The position numbers were made by a program, and so were the translations under genes. Below, piece by piece: positions 45,501 to 55,700 of a stretch of 64,000 nt of DNA; the stretch's first letter is position 1; every line of letters begins with the position of its first letter. Under the pieces are notes generated by a model, which saw nothing but the letters and a program-made list of their open reading frames with translations, ran no database searches and was not told the origin of the DNA. Where the stretch lies: NCBI GenBank assembly GCA_963989385.1, contig OZ022502.1:48043454-48107453 (forward strand), written 5' to 3'. The stretch is from Ctena decussata. Lineage: Eukaryota > Mollusca > Bivalvia > Lucinida > Lucinidae.

Positions 45501-47704
45501 ATCGTTAACTAACATCGTCGTTAGTTTAGAACAGTTGGGCCAGAGACTCATAACCAAGCGGTCGCTGTTTTTTCGAGTCCGGTCTAGGTTGTGAGTTTTC
45601 TCCAGCCGCTAGGTTATTCATCAGCATCGTAATTTAACCATTCCTTCCTCAGCCTGAGTAAGTGAACTAGTAAACTCGGGTTTCATGTCCCACCAACAGA
45701 TAGGCCATACGGAAACGGATCTTCGGTTTAAAGTCCCGTGCGAAAGACCGGATAAGCTTGAGGTCGAGCCTACTCCCATGCATTGGTAGTCCAGCGCGAT
45801 ATTCACTACACTATCATCGCTGCACCGCTCCTCCCTCGGCCAGAAATGACTATATAACTGTTTAAAGGTTGTACACTCAATGTTTTTCATCCATATGTTT
45901 GTGAAGCTTTAGGGATATCACTCTCACGACCGGTTCCTTAATATTTATTCATTTCCTTATATTTTGTGCTGATTTTGCTTTATACTCAGAATATTATATC
46001 GTTACCACGGAGAAGCGTCCACATGGCCAAGGGATTAGTGCTCCGAACTTCGGATCACGGGGTTGCGAGTTCGAGTTCTAGTCCTGCTGGAGACGATATT
46101 TTGGCCTAACCTCGACAGAGCTTCATTGCACAGAGCCTTTTCATAATCACCCTTTTGTCTTCCTAAGACGACTGAAATACTTTAAAGATTACCAAGCGAT
46201 CTACATGTATTTTCATATAATTCAAACTATCTTGTTAAAGGTTTATTTGTTCATCTCCATATGTTTCTGCCATTTTTTGCAAAGGACCTTATTTTGTGGC
46301 TTTCTGTCAAAAACTTATAAGAAAGAATTTTCTCCTACAAGAGCGTCTTCCTGTAAGAGTTGACACTCGTTGAGAAGGGAGACAAAAATGCAAATGACAG
46401 AGTGGCTTCCTCTGTAACTTATATAAGTGTGTCTATTCACCTCATTATTTACATGACAGGTAAAGCTGCTGTGGCTCATATCCTCAAGGAAACAAAGGAG
46501 ATTCCTTCCAACGATGAAGCAATCAGAAAGTTTGTGAAGGTCGGCGACTTAGACTCGGCCCTGAAAGATTTTCATGATGTTAATCCTACCTATATATGGA
46601 ACTATAGGAGATACGATGGAGTAAGTCAATGATAGTGGCGTCATACAATAATGACCTCCATACTAAAGTATGACATTATTGCCCAGCTAGTAGCACAGCA
46701 GGCTATCGAGGCTTCTGATAAGAAAAAACTCTCACTTCGCGAGTGGCAGCCATGTTTTAGAATTGATCGTAATGAAGAAGTAAATTTTGCTTTCTTTGCT
46801 GAAGGTTGTGCATTCGTTGCCATGAACCCTTTAACGTAAAGCGCTTTCTTTTAGAATGCACAGACTTTCGTATTACACGTACTAAGTTCTTCTGTGTCAA
46901 CAGTTTTAGACAACAATTTGGACAGAAACAGCAAAAAAATCGGAATGCATAGTAAAATATAGTTTAGCAAGTCGAGGTATTTTTACGACATTCGATTTTT
47001 ATTTACTCATCTCGCTAGTCCAGAGTTGTTTTATATTGTAATCCTTAGGTTGATCCTTGGTTGGCGTATTTAACCGGTCGAATTAAATACCACAAGGTAC
47101 CGCAAGATAGCACAAGGTACCTCAAGGTACCACGAGATACCGCAAGGTAGGCGCAGGGTACCGCAAGGTAGCACAAGAAGGTACAGGGAATAATATATAA
47201 TCAACTACAAGCTCAGCACCTATTTTATTTTAGCGTTTCCACTTGTTCTTTCGGCTCTGGTACGTTTACGTTGCCTTGGGCTGTGGATAGGCCACTGTAC
47301 TTTTCACTGAATACCTGCCGTCCGTGTAAACAACAGTATCAGGCTTAAAAGAATATATTAGACTTGCAGACGTTTGTTGATTTCTTTGAAAGTCAAACTT
47401 TTGATCAGGAAGCAAGAGTCAATGTCCAGCATTCTAAATCAAAGAAATTTCTTCATTTCAACATTTTTGTTCATATGTTCTAATTCTGGTCCTGTTTTAG
47501 GCGGAAATGTTCGAGGGCAGAGCTGGTGACAGGCTTATCCGCGTGAACAGTCGTGGAGAAAAAGGCTTTCCTACGATTACTATTATCGACTATAAGAAAG
47601 CCAAGGTCGATTGGTATCAGCAACCGCACAGAGACCCCTATGGACATGTAACAGGCAAACCAATAGACAGAATTATATACAAAAAGACTCTGACAGAGAA
47701 CTAA
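39400..47704 (+). CDS. Gene B: small secreted preproprotein with furin-type site (181 aa, 4 coding exons)
   Basis: Exons 39,400-39,508, 44,738-44,809, 46,460-46,620 and 47,501-47,704 sum to 546 nt (181 codons plus stop), all with GT-AG borders and phases 1, 1, 0. Residues 1-20 are a signal peptide (IWCCLFIVASLCTLSA). Residues 21-48 are a propeptide ending R45-R46-K47-R48. Residues 49-181 are the mature chain without cysteine, containing VGDLDSALKDFHDVNPT (88-104), GDRLIRVN (123-130), GFPTITIID (136-144), HRDPYGH (157-163). It converges on the 5'-nucleotidase gene: stop codons are 1.8 kb apart. The role is unknown; secretion and furin maturation are inferred. The mature part weakly resembles bacterial polymorphic-toxin C-terminal domains, which a profile search should test. 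Better donor than gene A, so more likely expressed. Confidence 0.75.
39522..39561 (+). repeat. (CT)n microsatellite
   Basis: About 40 nt of CT with one CCTT interruption, 14 nt after the gene B exon 1 donor, at the same place as in gene A. Confidence 0.95.
39600..41400. other. Gene B intron 1, no gene seen
   Basis: AT-rich. A 139-codon hydrophobic frame at 40,823-41,242 has skewed AT-driven composition (F, L, I, Y), no splice context and no paralogue; I regard it as chance. Confidence 0.4.
41407..43212 (+). mobile_element. HINE/pearl-like element with CCGT microsatellite and about 445-bp tandem core
   Basis: Hairpin ATGCCCCCAACTTCG/CGAAGAAGTTGAGGGGGCAT (41,408-41,441), microsatellite CCGTCCGTCCGTCCGTCCGT, then units marked by TTTGACCTAGAGACCTGAT at about 41,790, 42,240, 42,683 and 42,947 (spacing 450, 443, 264). 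The right end is a decayed C/G-rich terminus (GGCATATAGTTAGGGGACAT). Sits in gene B intron 1. No reading frame, so non-autonomous. Confidence 0.8.
43700..44480 (-). repeat. Interspersed repeat Y1, inverted copy 3
   Basis: GTCCGCCATCTTGTCTGC, GGCGGCCATCTTGTCCGCC, GGACGCCATCTTGAATAGTT and GATGCCAAGGTGGCATCATT, with the same outer edge as copy 1 (TTTGGCAACCAGACT). Located just upstream of gene B exon 2. Confidence 0.75.
44738..44809 (+). CDS. Gene B exon 2 (furin-site exon)
   Basis: 72 nt between CTTCAG and GTAAGA, phase 1-1. Encodes PSYFARERRKRGVPTAAVK. Three synonymous differences from gene A and none that change the protein. Confidence 0.86.
45500..46180. mobile_element. tRNA-derived SINE remnants, copy B
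   Basis: Counterparts of the tRNA-like heads at 16.8-17.4 kb, including GCCAAGGGATTAGTGCTCCG and GCGAGTTCGAGTTC at about 46,022-46,078. Confidence 0.5.
46460..46620 (+). CDS. Gene B exon 3
   Basis: 161 nt between ATGACAG and GTAAGT, phase 1 to 0. Protein identical to gene A exon 3, with four synonymous changes. Confidence 0.88.
47087..47182. repeat. GGTACC-type minisatellite in intron 3 of gene B
   Basis: Shorter version of the array at 18,347-18,465. Confidence 0.8.
47501..47704 (+). CDS. Gene B exon 4 (terminal)
   Basis: 204 nt from CTGTTTTAG to TAA, phase 0. Encodes AEMFEGRAGDRLIRVN to KKTLTEN. Confidence 0.88.
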   Translation, partial: AEMFEGRAGDRLIRVNSRGEKGFPTITIIDYKKAKVDWYQQPHRDPYGHVTGKPIDRIIYKKTLTEN

Positions 47705-47733
47705 ATGTCCTTTCTATATTCATCACCCATAAC

Positions 47734-47973
47734 TGAGCCGCGACACCACAAAACCAACTAACTGGCATGTGCGTCCAGCGAAGACTCAGATCAGCCTGGG
47801 CATGCGCCCAGTCTCATCAGAGTTTCCGCTTTGCACTTTAAGGGTAGCTTAGGCTTTAAGCTAGCTACGTTTGGACAGTGAAGACTCTTATCAGACTGGG
47901 CGGATGCCCAGGCTGATCTGAGTCTTCTCTGGGCGCACACGCCACTTTGTTGGTATTGTCATGTCGCGGCTCA
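47734..47973. mobile_element. Foldback MITE, family M1, copy 5 (3' UTR of gene B)
   Basis: TGAGCCGCGACACCACAAAA to CGCGGCTCA, 29 nt after the gene B stop codon; orthologous to copy 3. Confidence 0.85.
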
Positions 47974-48512
47974 ATTATATCGTAAAAAAATCTTGATATT
48001 TACACATTGTTCTGAGCAAACAGTGCAGACCCTGATCGGACTTCAGGGCCTACGCTGTGTGCCATTCCATCTGCATCTTTTGGACGCTTTACTGTATTGT
48101 AAAACCAAAACTGTTCAATTTTCAGGATAATTATGGTTATTATTTTCATTGTCAGAATTTTAAAACTTTACGGTGCCTTTCAGGAAAAGAGGTTCTTCGG
48201 ATGTATACGTAGGGTCAAAAGTTAAGCAATATGTGCTTTACATTTGGCGTTAAGCGTGTACTGTAAGTAGTTTTAGCTCGCAAAGCTAGCATGTAAAATC
48301 GAAATAGATGCTTATTTTGTCAATTGGAATATCAGGAGGTGTATTTTGTTATACTGTATTGCACACTATATAGATTTTTTTTAAAAAAAAAGAATTAAAT
48401 GCAAATCCAGAGAGACTACACCGTAAAAATTCGAAAAATTGGGACATCCAGAATAATTACTGTAATTGTCCTAACAACTAAACATAAAACTTGAGTACAT
48501 TCTCGAACTCAA

Positions 48513-48518
48513 AATAAA
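48513..48518 (+). terminator. Candidate poly(A) signal of gene B
   Basis: AATAAA about 810 nt after the stop, conserved with 19,794. Confidence 0.4.
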
Positions 48519-49012
48519 GCACACTGACTGGCTGCTTCCTAGCGAGTTTCAAGTTTTATAACCTCGAACCCAGTTTTCTTTTTCAATGCTCTAATGCGTC
48601 TAAGAGATGCCGATGGAATAGCAAACAGTGTAGACTCGGATCAGATTGTTCCAGGAGCAGTTTGAGCTGGGTCGGCACTGTGTACCCAGACCTTTCTGTC
48701 CCATTACTTATAATTTTTACGGTACTTTCATTTCGAATGGAAAGTGTGTAGATAATGATCTAGATTGGGAAACATAAAAAATCACAGGATGCTCCTGACA
48801 GAATTCAGCATTATAAGGCGTTTCTATCTGCAGCATGTGTTAGACTAGAACGTTGGGGTCGGGAGGGGGTCCCCCTTTTCTAAGAAATTATCATCCAGCT
48901 ACATTTTAGAAATTTGTATAGGATTTACAAAGAAGATGTATAAACTCCCTCGCCTACTGTGGCTTTACTGCCAGATGCAAGCAAAATGTAATTGAAACCC
49001 TATCATACGGTA

Positions 49013-49018
49013 TTTATT
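49013..49018 (-). terminator. Candidate poly(A) signal of the 5'-nucleotidase gene
   Basis: AATAAA on the minus strand about 510 nt past the stop codon. With the gene B signal at 48,513 it would leave about 500 bp between convergent transcript ends. Confidence 0.4.
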
Positions 49019-49408
49019 CAGCTATAAGACGAAGGATTACTACTCGAAAATTACCCAAGATATGCCATTCAGTCTTGCTTAAATCTACTATATAATGGGA
49101 GTTTCCTCCTTAAAACAATCCCAAAATCTAGATCTTTTTTATATGACGGATCTATATTTTTGTGGTTGTTTATGGAGAGAAAACCCCCTTCTTATAACCA
49201 AAGAAAAACGATTTATCATATGACGTCACTGATATTCAGTGGATAACGTCATGTCATAAAACTCGTATGACCACACGTGTAATAACACTTTGGCGCGTAC
49301 ACGTAACGTCACTGACAACGTCCATATCAACAATGCGTATTCTCATTGAAATAATTTTCAGTCTGAAGGCGTTAAAATCCCATTTTAAAGGGCCATATGA
49401 TAAACAGA

Positions 49409-49501
49409 ATCTTACACTCGTGGTCCTTTCATATGAAATTTATAAAACTCGCCGAAGGCTCGTTTCATAAATTTCATAAGAAATGGCCACTCGTGTAAGA
49501 T
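49409..49501. repeat. 93-bp hairpin in the nucleotidase 3' UTR
   Basis: Inverted arms of about 42 bp around GCCGAAGGC, starting 25 nt after the nucleotidase stop codon. Confidence 0.8.
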
Positions 49502-49525
49502 ACTCTATATACCAAAAGCTAAACG

Positions 49526-49788
49526 TTACAATAAACGTCCTAACGGCAGCACGCTGAAGACAAACAAAGTCAAACTGAGGTACAAATGGGTAGCAACATT
49601 TTGTACTACATCCGGGCATCTGTGTACAATTACGGGAGAGCCCGTGACCATGTTTTGTGGTTCTTGTGATTTAATGGTTGACGTTTCATTAGCTGTTGAT
49701 TCAACAAACTGTATTCTTCCTTCTGCTTCAGGAAATATGTTCTTGTTATTTTTAAGATAGGCACTTAAAATGTCTGCATCAACAGAAT
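49526..49788 (-). CDS. NT5E: 5'-nucleotidase exon E6 (terminal, GPI-signal-like tail)
   Basis: 263 nt from TTACTTGCAG to TAA. Begins SVDADILSAYLKNNK, then IFPEAEGRIQF (family C-terminal motif), a Ser/Thr-rich stretch and a terminal hydrophobic segment of about 17 residues. The omega site is not determined. Confidence 0.9.
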
Positions 49789-52700
49789 CTGCAAGTAAAA
49801 AACAAGACTTTCACGGAATGCTCTGTCGCAACTGCCTTGCGCTTCCACACTAGTCAAGACTATAGTTAAACATAAGTGAATGAGAAATGGACTAAAATGC
49901 TAGGGTCAACACAATTTTGGATGTAAAATTTTACTAAGAAGCGCATGAAATATAGGTCAGTGGAAGGAATAACTGTAACATCCCTCATGAACATTCTAAG
50001 GAGAAACTTTATGCCTGGTATGATGACTGTATGTATCATACTTTGAGATAAAAGGACTAAAATGCTAGCATCGACACAATTTGGATGTAAAATTTGATGT
50101 ATCAGCAGACCATGAAATATATGTCAAGGATAAAATTAATTGCACAGCCCTCGGAACCATTCTAAGAAGAAACTTGATGTCAGGTCTGATGATTCTTGGT
50201 ACCAAAGTTTGTGGAAAATGGCCTTCAACACTAGGGTCGACGAACTTTTGAATATTTTACGAAGTCAGCAGACCATAAATATAGGTCAAGGGTAAAAAAA
50301 GAGCAACAGCCCTCGAAAAAATTCTAGGAAGAAACTTTATGCCAGGTTTGAAGATTGTAGGTATCATAGTTTGCGAGAAATTGACTTATACGCTACGGTC
50401 GACGCCAGGATCGACGTAATTTTGAATATAAAATTTTACAAAGTCTGCAGAGCATGAAATATAGACCAAGTATAAAAATTATATGAACAACATCCCTCGA
50501 GAATATTCTAAGAAAAAGCTTCATGCCAGGATTGATGATTGTAGGTATCAGAGTTTGCGAGAAATGGACTTAAATGCTAGGGTCGACGCTATATATAGGG
50601 TCGACGTAATTGTTGACGGACGAACGGAATGACTGACGGATAGACGGTGAAGTGAACACCTATATCACCTTGCTATAGCAGGTGCGACAAAAATCGAATG
50701 ATCGAGCGAGCGAGCGGGCGGGTGATCCAGCGAGCGAGTGAGTGAGTGATTTGGAAAAGAAAAGAATCTTAGATATCAATGATCATGATGATAGCAATAT
50801 GATCCACGACACGTCAAAACCAACAATGTGGTTGTGCGCCCAGTGCAGACTCTGATCAGCCTGGGCATCTGCCCAGTTTGATCAGACTCTTTGTTAAGTG
50901 TTCAAAGGGTAGCTAAGGATCTAAGCTACCTCCAGGCAAACAGCGAAGGCTCTGATCAGACTAGGCGGATGCCTAGGCCGATCTGAGTCTGCGCTGGGCG
51001 CACAAACACTTTGTTGGTTTTCTCGTGTCGCGGATCATATGGTGTTTACATGTATCTTATTACTCTCAATAGTATACTCAATCATCAGATCGACGTAGTA
51101 AATAAAAACAGTGAGACCTTTGATGCGTTGCTTCCGTTCTTGACAAGGCATTGAATCATACCGATTTAAAGCGGATTTGCTTGTTAGAGTTGTTAGAGAG
51201 TGGGGTCAATATAATGTAGATAAAGTGAGAAAAGATAATGCATTAATAAAACAATGAATTGCTTTGAGATGACCTTACCGCATAAAAAAAAAAGTTACAT
51301 AACCATATATTAACATAATTTGCGCACACGCTGATTGGTTTGCAGACTGATCTGCGTTTTTTCTTTGTTCGCACAACTCATATTGTACCTTTTCACACGA
51401 TGCCAGTCACATATGAGCCGCGATACGACCTTTGAAAACCAACAATGTGTCTTGTGCGTCCAGCGAAGACTCGGACAAGCCTGGTCATCCGCCTAGTCTG
51501 ATCAGAGTTTTCGCTGTCTGCATGGAGCTAGCTTAGACACTAAGCTACCCTTCAAGCGCAAGCAAAGAGTCTGATCAGCTTGGACGACTGTCCAGAGTTT
51601 TCGCGAGGCGCATATGCCACTTTGTTGTTTTTTCTCGTGTCGCCGCTCAATTATATACTTGCAGTAAACTTACTCAATTTGATATTGTCCATAATGTTGT
51701 TCTTGAAAACGTCATAGCCATCACCACCTCTTATCAAAAAATCACCGACGAGAACGTCATAAACCTCCTCAAATTCTATTGGTGAATAGGTTGGCACGTG
51801 ACATCTGTTACATCGAACATCAAGCGAGACAACTCTTGAGCCAGGCTGTTTTTGTAAGTTATACACTACGCGTGCACCTACGGAGAAAGTGAAACAAAGC
51901 TCTTATTTCACTTGATGTTCTTTATTTATTATTAGGTCCATATCATTTATGAACACGAAAATAAGGTCATTCCGAGCAGGAACACAACCTTGAATCAACC
52001 TTGATTCAACGTCATGACGTCGAATCAAGGTTGAATCAGGGTTGATTCGGAGTTTGTGCCCAGTGAGTTAAAGGGCTAGCTTAGCTAACTGCGTTTATGG
52101 TAGGTTATGATAATGATATTTATGCGATAAAATAACATAAAAGGTTTCTTGTTCAACCATATTCAGTCTTTCTGCAATCGCTCAGACGATTTATAACTAA
52201 TGTAAACTTTAAGAACAAGTTAGGACAAGAAAAATCTTTAAAAAAAATAATTGGCGCAGATTAAATGGAAGTGTGTTTTGTTATATGTCTCTAGTTGAAG
52301 ATTTGACAATAACTTGCATGAATAAGTAAGCTATGTCGGTAGGCACCCACAATCGTAATTTTGACACTGGGTGGCGATAACGACCTATCTCAAAATTGAG
52401 CTGTCCAATTTGGAATTCCAAAATGGACCGTGGTCAATCTTGAAATTGACCTGGTTTCAAAATAGTTATCATCATGTTGCACTGTTTATTTGTTTGTGTG
52501 TATTAAACAGAAAGTAGATCTACGACGACAAAAAGAAAGTTTTGAATATATGCGTCTGTTTTCGGTAACATTTCTGTATAAAATATAAGACAGATTGTTA
52601 GTATTCACAGTGCAGTTCATAAATACGCCTTAAAATTTTAAATATTGGGACACCTAACATAATTACTGTAATTTTCCAGAACATTGAATAGTATGGTTAA

Positions 52701-55700
52701 ATGCAAACAGAATAGACCTTGATCCGACTGCTCTTCGACGATCAGTCTGAAGTAATACAAGTAATACATAACATAACATAACACATCCTTTATTACACTC
52801 AGGTCAATGTGACATAAGAGGAGTCGATTTTATAATCACTCTTCAAATACGCCATAATGAAAATACCTGACTAGTGTGTAATAACCACGGTTATGATACC
52901 GCAAGAATTAGCTTATCGCAAGACACTGTGACAATATTTCCTAAGGGTGTCTTCGAAACTAATATCGGATTTGGCAGCCAATCCGAAAGACAGGTTACCA
53001 AGCGTACTAACTCTACAGGGTATTGGAAATTCATCCGGTTTCGGTAAAAAGGGGAGTTTTTCCCCTTTGTGATGAATTCTGTGGATGGAAAGTAGATCTA
53101 CGACGACAAAAAGAAAGTTTTGAATATATGCGTCTGTTTTCGATAACATTTCTATTATAAAATATAAGACAGACTGTTAGTATTCACAGTGCAGTACGAC
53201 GAGAAAAAACGAAGATTAAATATTCATTGACCTTTGATATTATTGGCTAAATTTTGACATACGCGTTATTTGACCGATGGAATCTTGTGAAATGTGAAAT
53301 AATATCGAAATTATACGAGGCTGCGCCTCGAAAAAATTAATATATATAGAAAAGTAATCTGTTTACATAGTCAAATTAGTTTGGGTTTTTTTGGGGTTTT
53401 TTTGTCTAGAAGGATTCCCTCAGATTCTATTGCTGTTTCTAAGCGCCATAACTGTAACATAAACGCAAAAGTACGTGCAGATGCTAAACTAGATTTGATT
53501 GATTGGTTTTGGTTAAACGGCCCTTTGAGACAGTATTTCAGTCTATATCGGGTCGCCTTCCAGAGAGAGGGAGAAAGAAAAGAAATGATAGACAAGAGAA
53601 AAAAGTGTCCAAACAACCCCACCCGCACCTACTGCAAAAGGAATCAAGACCACCAAATCCTATTCAATTCTTCCCATGCCAAAATGATACAACTTTGCAA
53701 GTTTGATCACAATCCATCCATTATTGCAGGAAATATGGTGCAAACAAGCCATTTTTATCCCCCGACCGAAAGGTTCGGGGGATATAGCGATGAGCCTGGC
53801 GTCCGTCCGTCCGTCCGTAAACACTTTCTTGTCCGCTCTATATCTTGAATACCCTTTGGAATATTTTCATGATACTTCACAGTTATGTAGAACAGGTCAT
53901 GACAATGTGTCGCGAACAAGAATGGTAACTGTTGCTATTGTACTTTTTGTGTTATCTCCCCTTTGGTGATTTTTTTGGCAGATTCGTGTCCGCTCTGTAA
54001 CTTGAATACCCTTTGGAATATTTTCATGATACTTCACAGAAATGTAGAACAGGTCATGACGATGTGTCGCGAACAAGAATGACAACTCTTGCTTTCTTAC
54101 TTTTTGAGTTATTTCCCCTTGATAGAATAGGTGCGATATTTTGGCAGATTCGTGTCCGCTCTATAACTTGAATACCCTTTGGAATATTCTCATGATACTT
54201 CACAGATATGTAGAACAGGTCATGACAATGTGTCGCGAACAAGAATGACAACTCTTGCTTTCTTACTTTTGGAGTTATTTCTCCTTGATGGTTTTAGGTG
54301 TGATTTCGTGTCCGCTCTATAACTTGAATACCTTTTGGAATATTTTCATGATACTTCACAGATATGTAGAACAGATCATGTTGATGTGTCGCGAACACGA
54401 ATGACAACTCTTGCTTTCTTACTTTTGGAGTTGTTTCCCTTTGATGATGTTAGGTGTCTGCCCCATAGCTTGAATACCTTTTGAAATATTTTCATGATAC
54501 TTCACAGATATGCAGAACTGGTCATGACAATATGTCTCATACATGAATGATAACTCTTGCTTTCATGCTTTGTGAGTTATTTCCCTTTGGTAGTTTGAGC
54601 TGCTGTTTGAGTCTCTGCTCCATATCTGTATAACCCTGGCCTGCTCCAGATTTTGAATAACCTTGTACCTTTCAGAATATCGATGATCATGCTGTGATAT
54701 CTTATCAGTGTTCCTAACTCTCTCTGACCCCTCTACATTCCTGCCCCCCCCCCCCCCCCCCCCCCCCCTCAAAAAAAAAATCCAGATTTGGATTCTTTGT
54801 CCAAATTCACTTACTAGAGAGCTCAAAATTAGGTTTGTAGGGCTTGTACTTTAGAAGTTATGCACACATTTTGAAAGTTGAATGTATAGTATGCTATACA
54901 CTTGTGTATATGGTGGCTGTTTGAGATATTACCTCTTTTTAGCAGTCAAGCATACTGTTTTAGTCTGAGTGTTAGATAATCATGCATCTGTTAACAGATA
55001 ATGTCAATCAGAAGCTTAAAAGAATGACAATATATCACTAATATGTGTTTTGAAGTGCACCCTTTTTACCAAGGCCCATGGGGGTCTTCGGTCGGGGGAT
55101 TTGCCATCTCCTCTGATGGCTATTTTTCAAAATTGTAAGACCTTTATGACCTTGAAAAAGGGTCAAGGTCACCACACTTTATTCCGCACTTTTCCACTTC
55201 TAAATTAAACAAATGTCTATGTTTGGGGATAATCAATCAATTCTTTTAGGATGTATGGCGCAAACAAGCCATTTTTTCAACATGCTTTGTCTATCCTGTT
55301 ACTTTGAAAATAAGAAACAAGGTCAGCAAAATCTAATCAGTTCTGTTCCATTCCCCATCTATTTATCTGAGCAGGTTTGAATCAAAGCCATCCGCCCCCT
55401 CAGTAGATAGAGTACAAAAAAGGACATTTTTCTTCATTCTTTGACCTCTTGTGACCTTGAAAACAGGGTCAATGTCACGAAAAGTTAAGTCAAAATTAAT
55501 CAAATCCGTTCAGGGGATAAAGTGCAGACAAGAAGCTTCGCAGACGGGATCCGTCCCGATGGTTGGGAGAGGGAGGTATGATTGTCTTAAAAGATAACTT
55601 AATATATACTTATATTTCAGTATGCTATTCTCTGGTTTCGTCGATATTGTCAGGAGGCTTTATTTGCCTATGTATAGTCTGGCCCAGACTATGTATAGTC

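Larger units (their letters stand above)
44698..51281. repeat. Younger segmental duplication, copy B
   Basis: Partner of 14,810-22,541. This copy is about 1.2 kb shorter, mainly because it lacks the nested insertions in intron 2. It retains everything else in the same order. It is contiguous with the rest of the nucleotidase gene, so for the nucleotidase exon this copy is the source. Confidence 0.9.
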
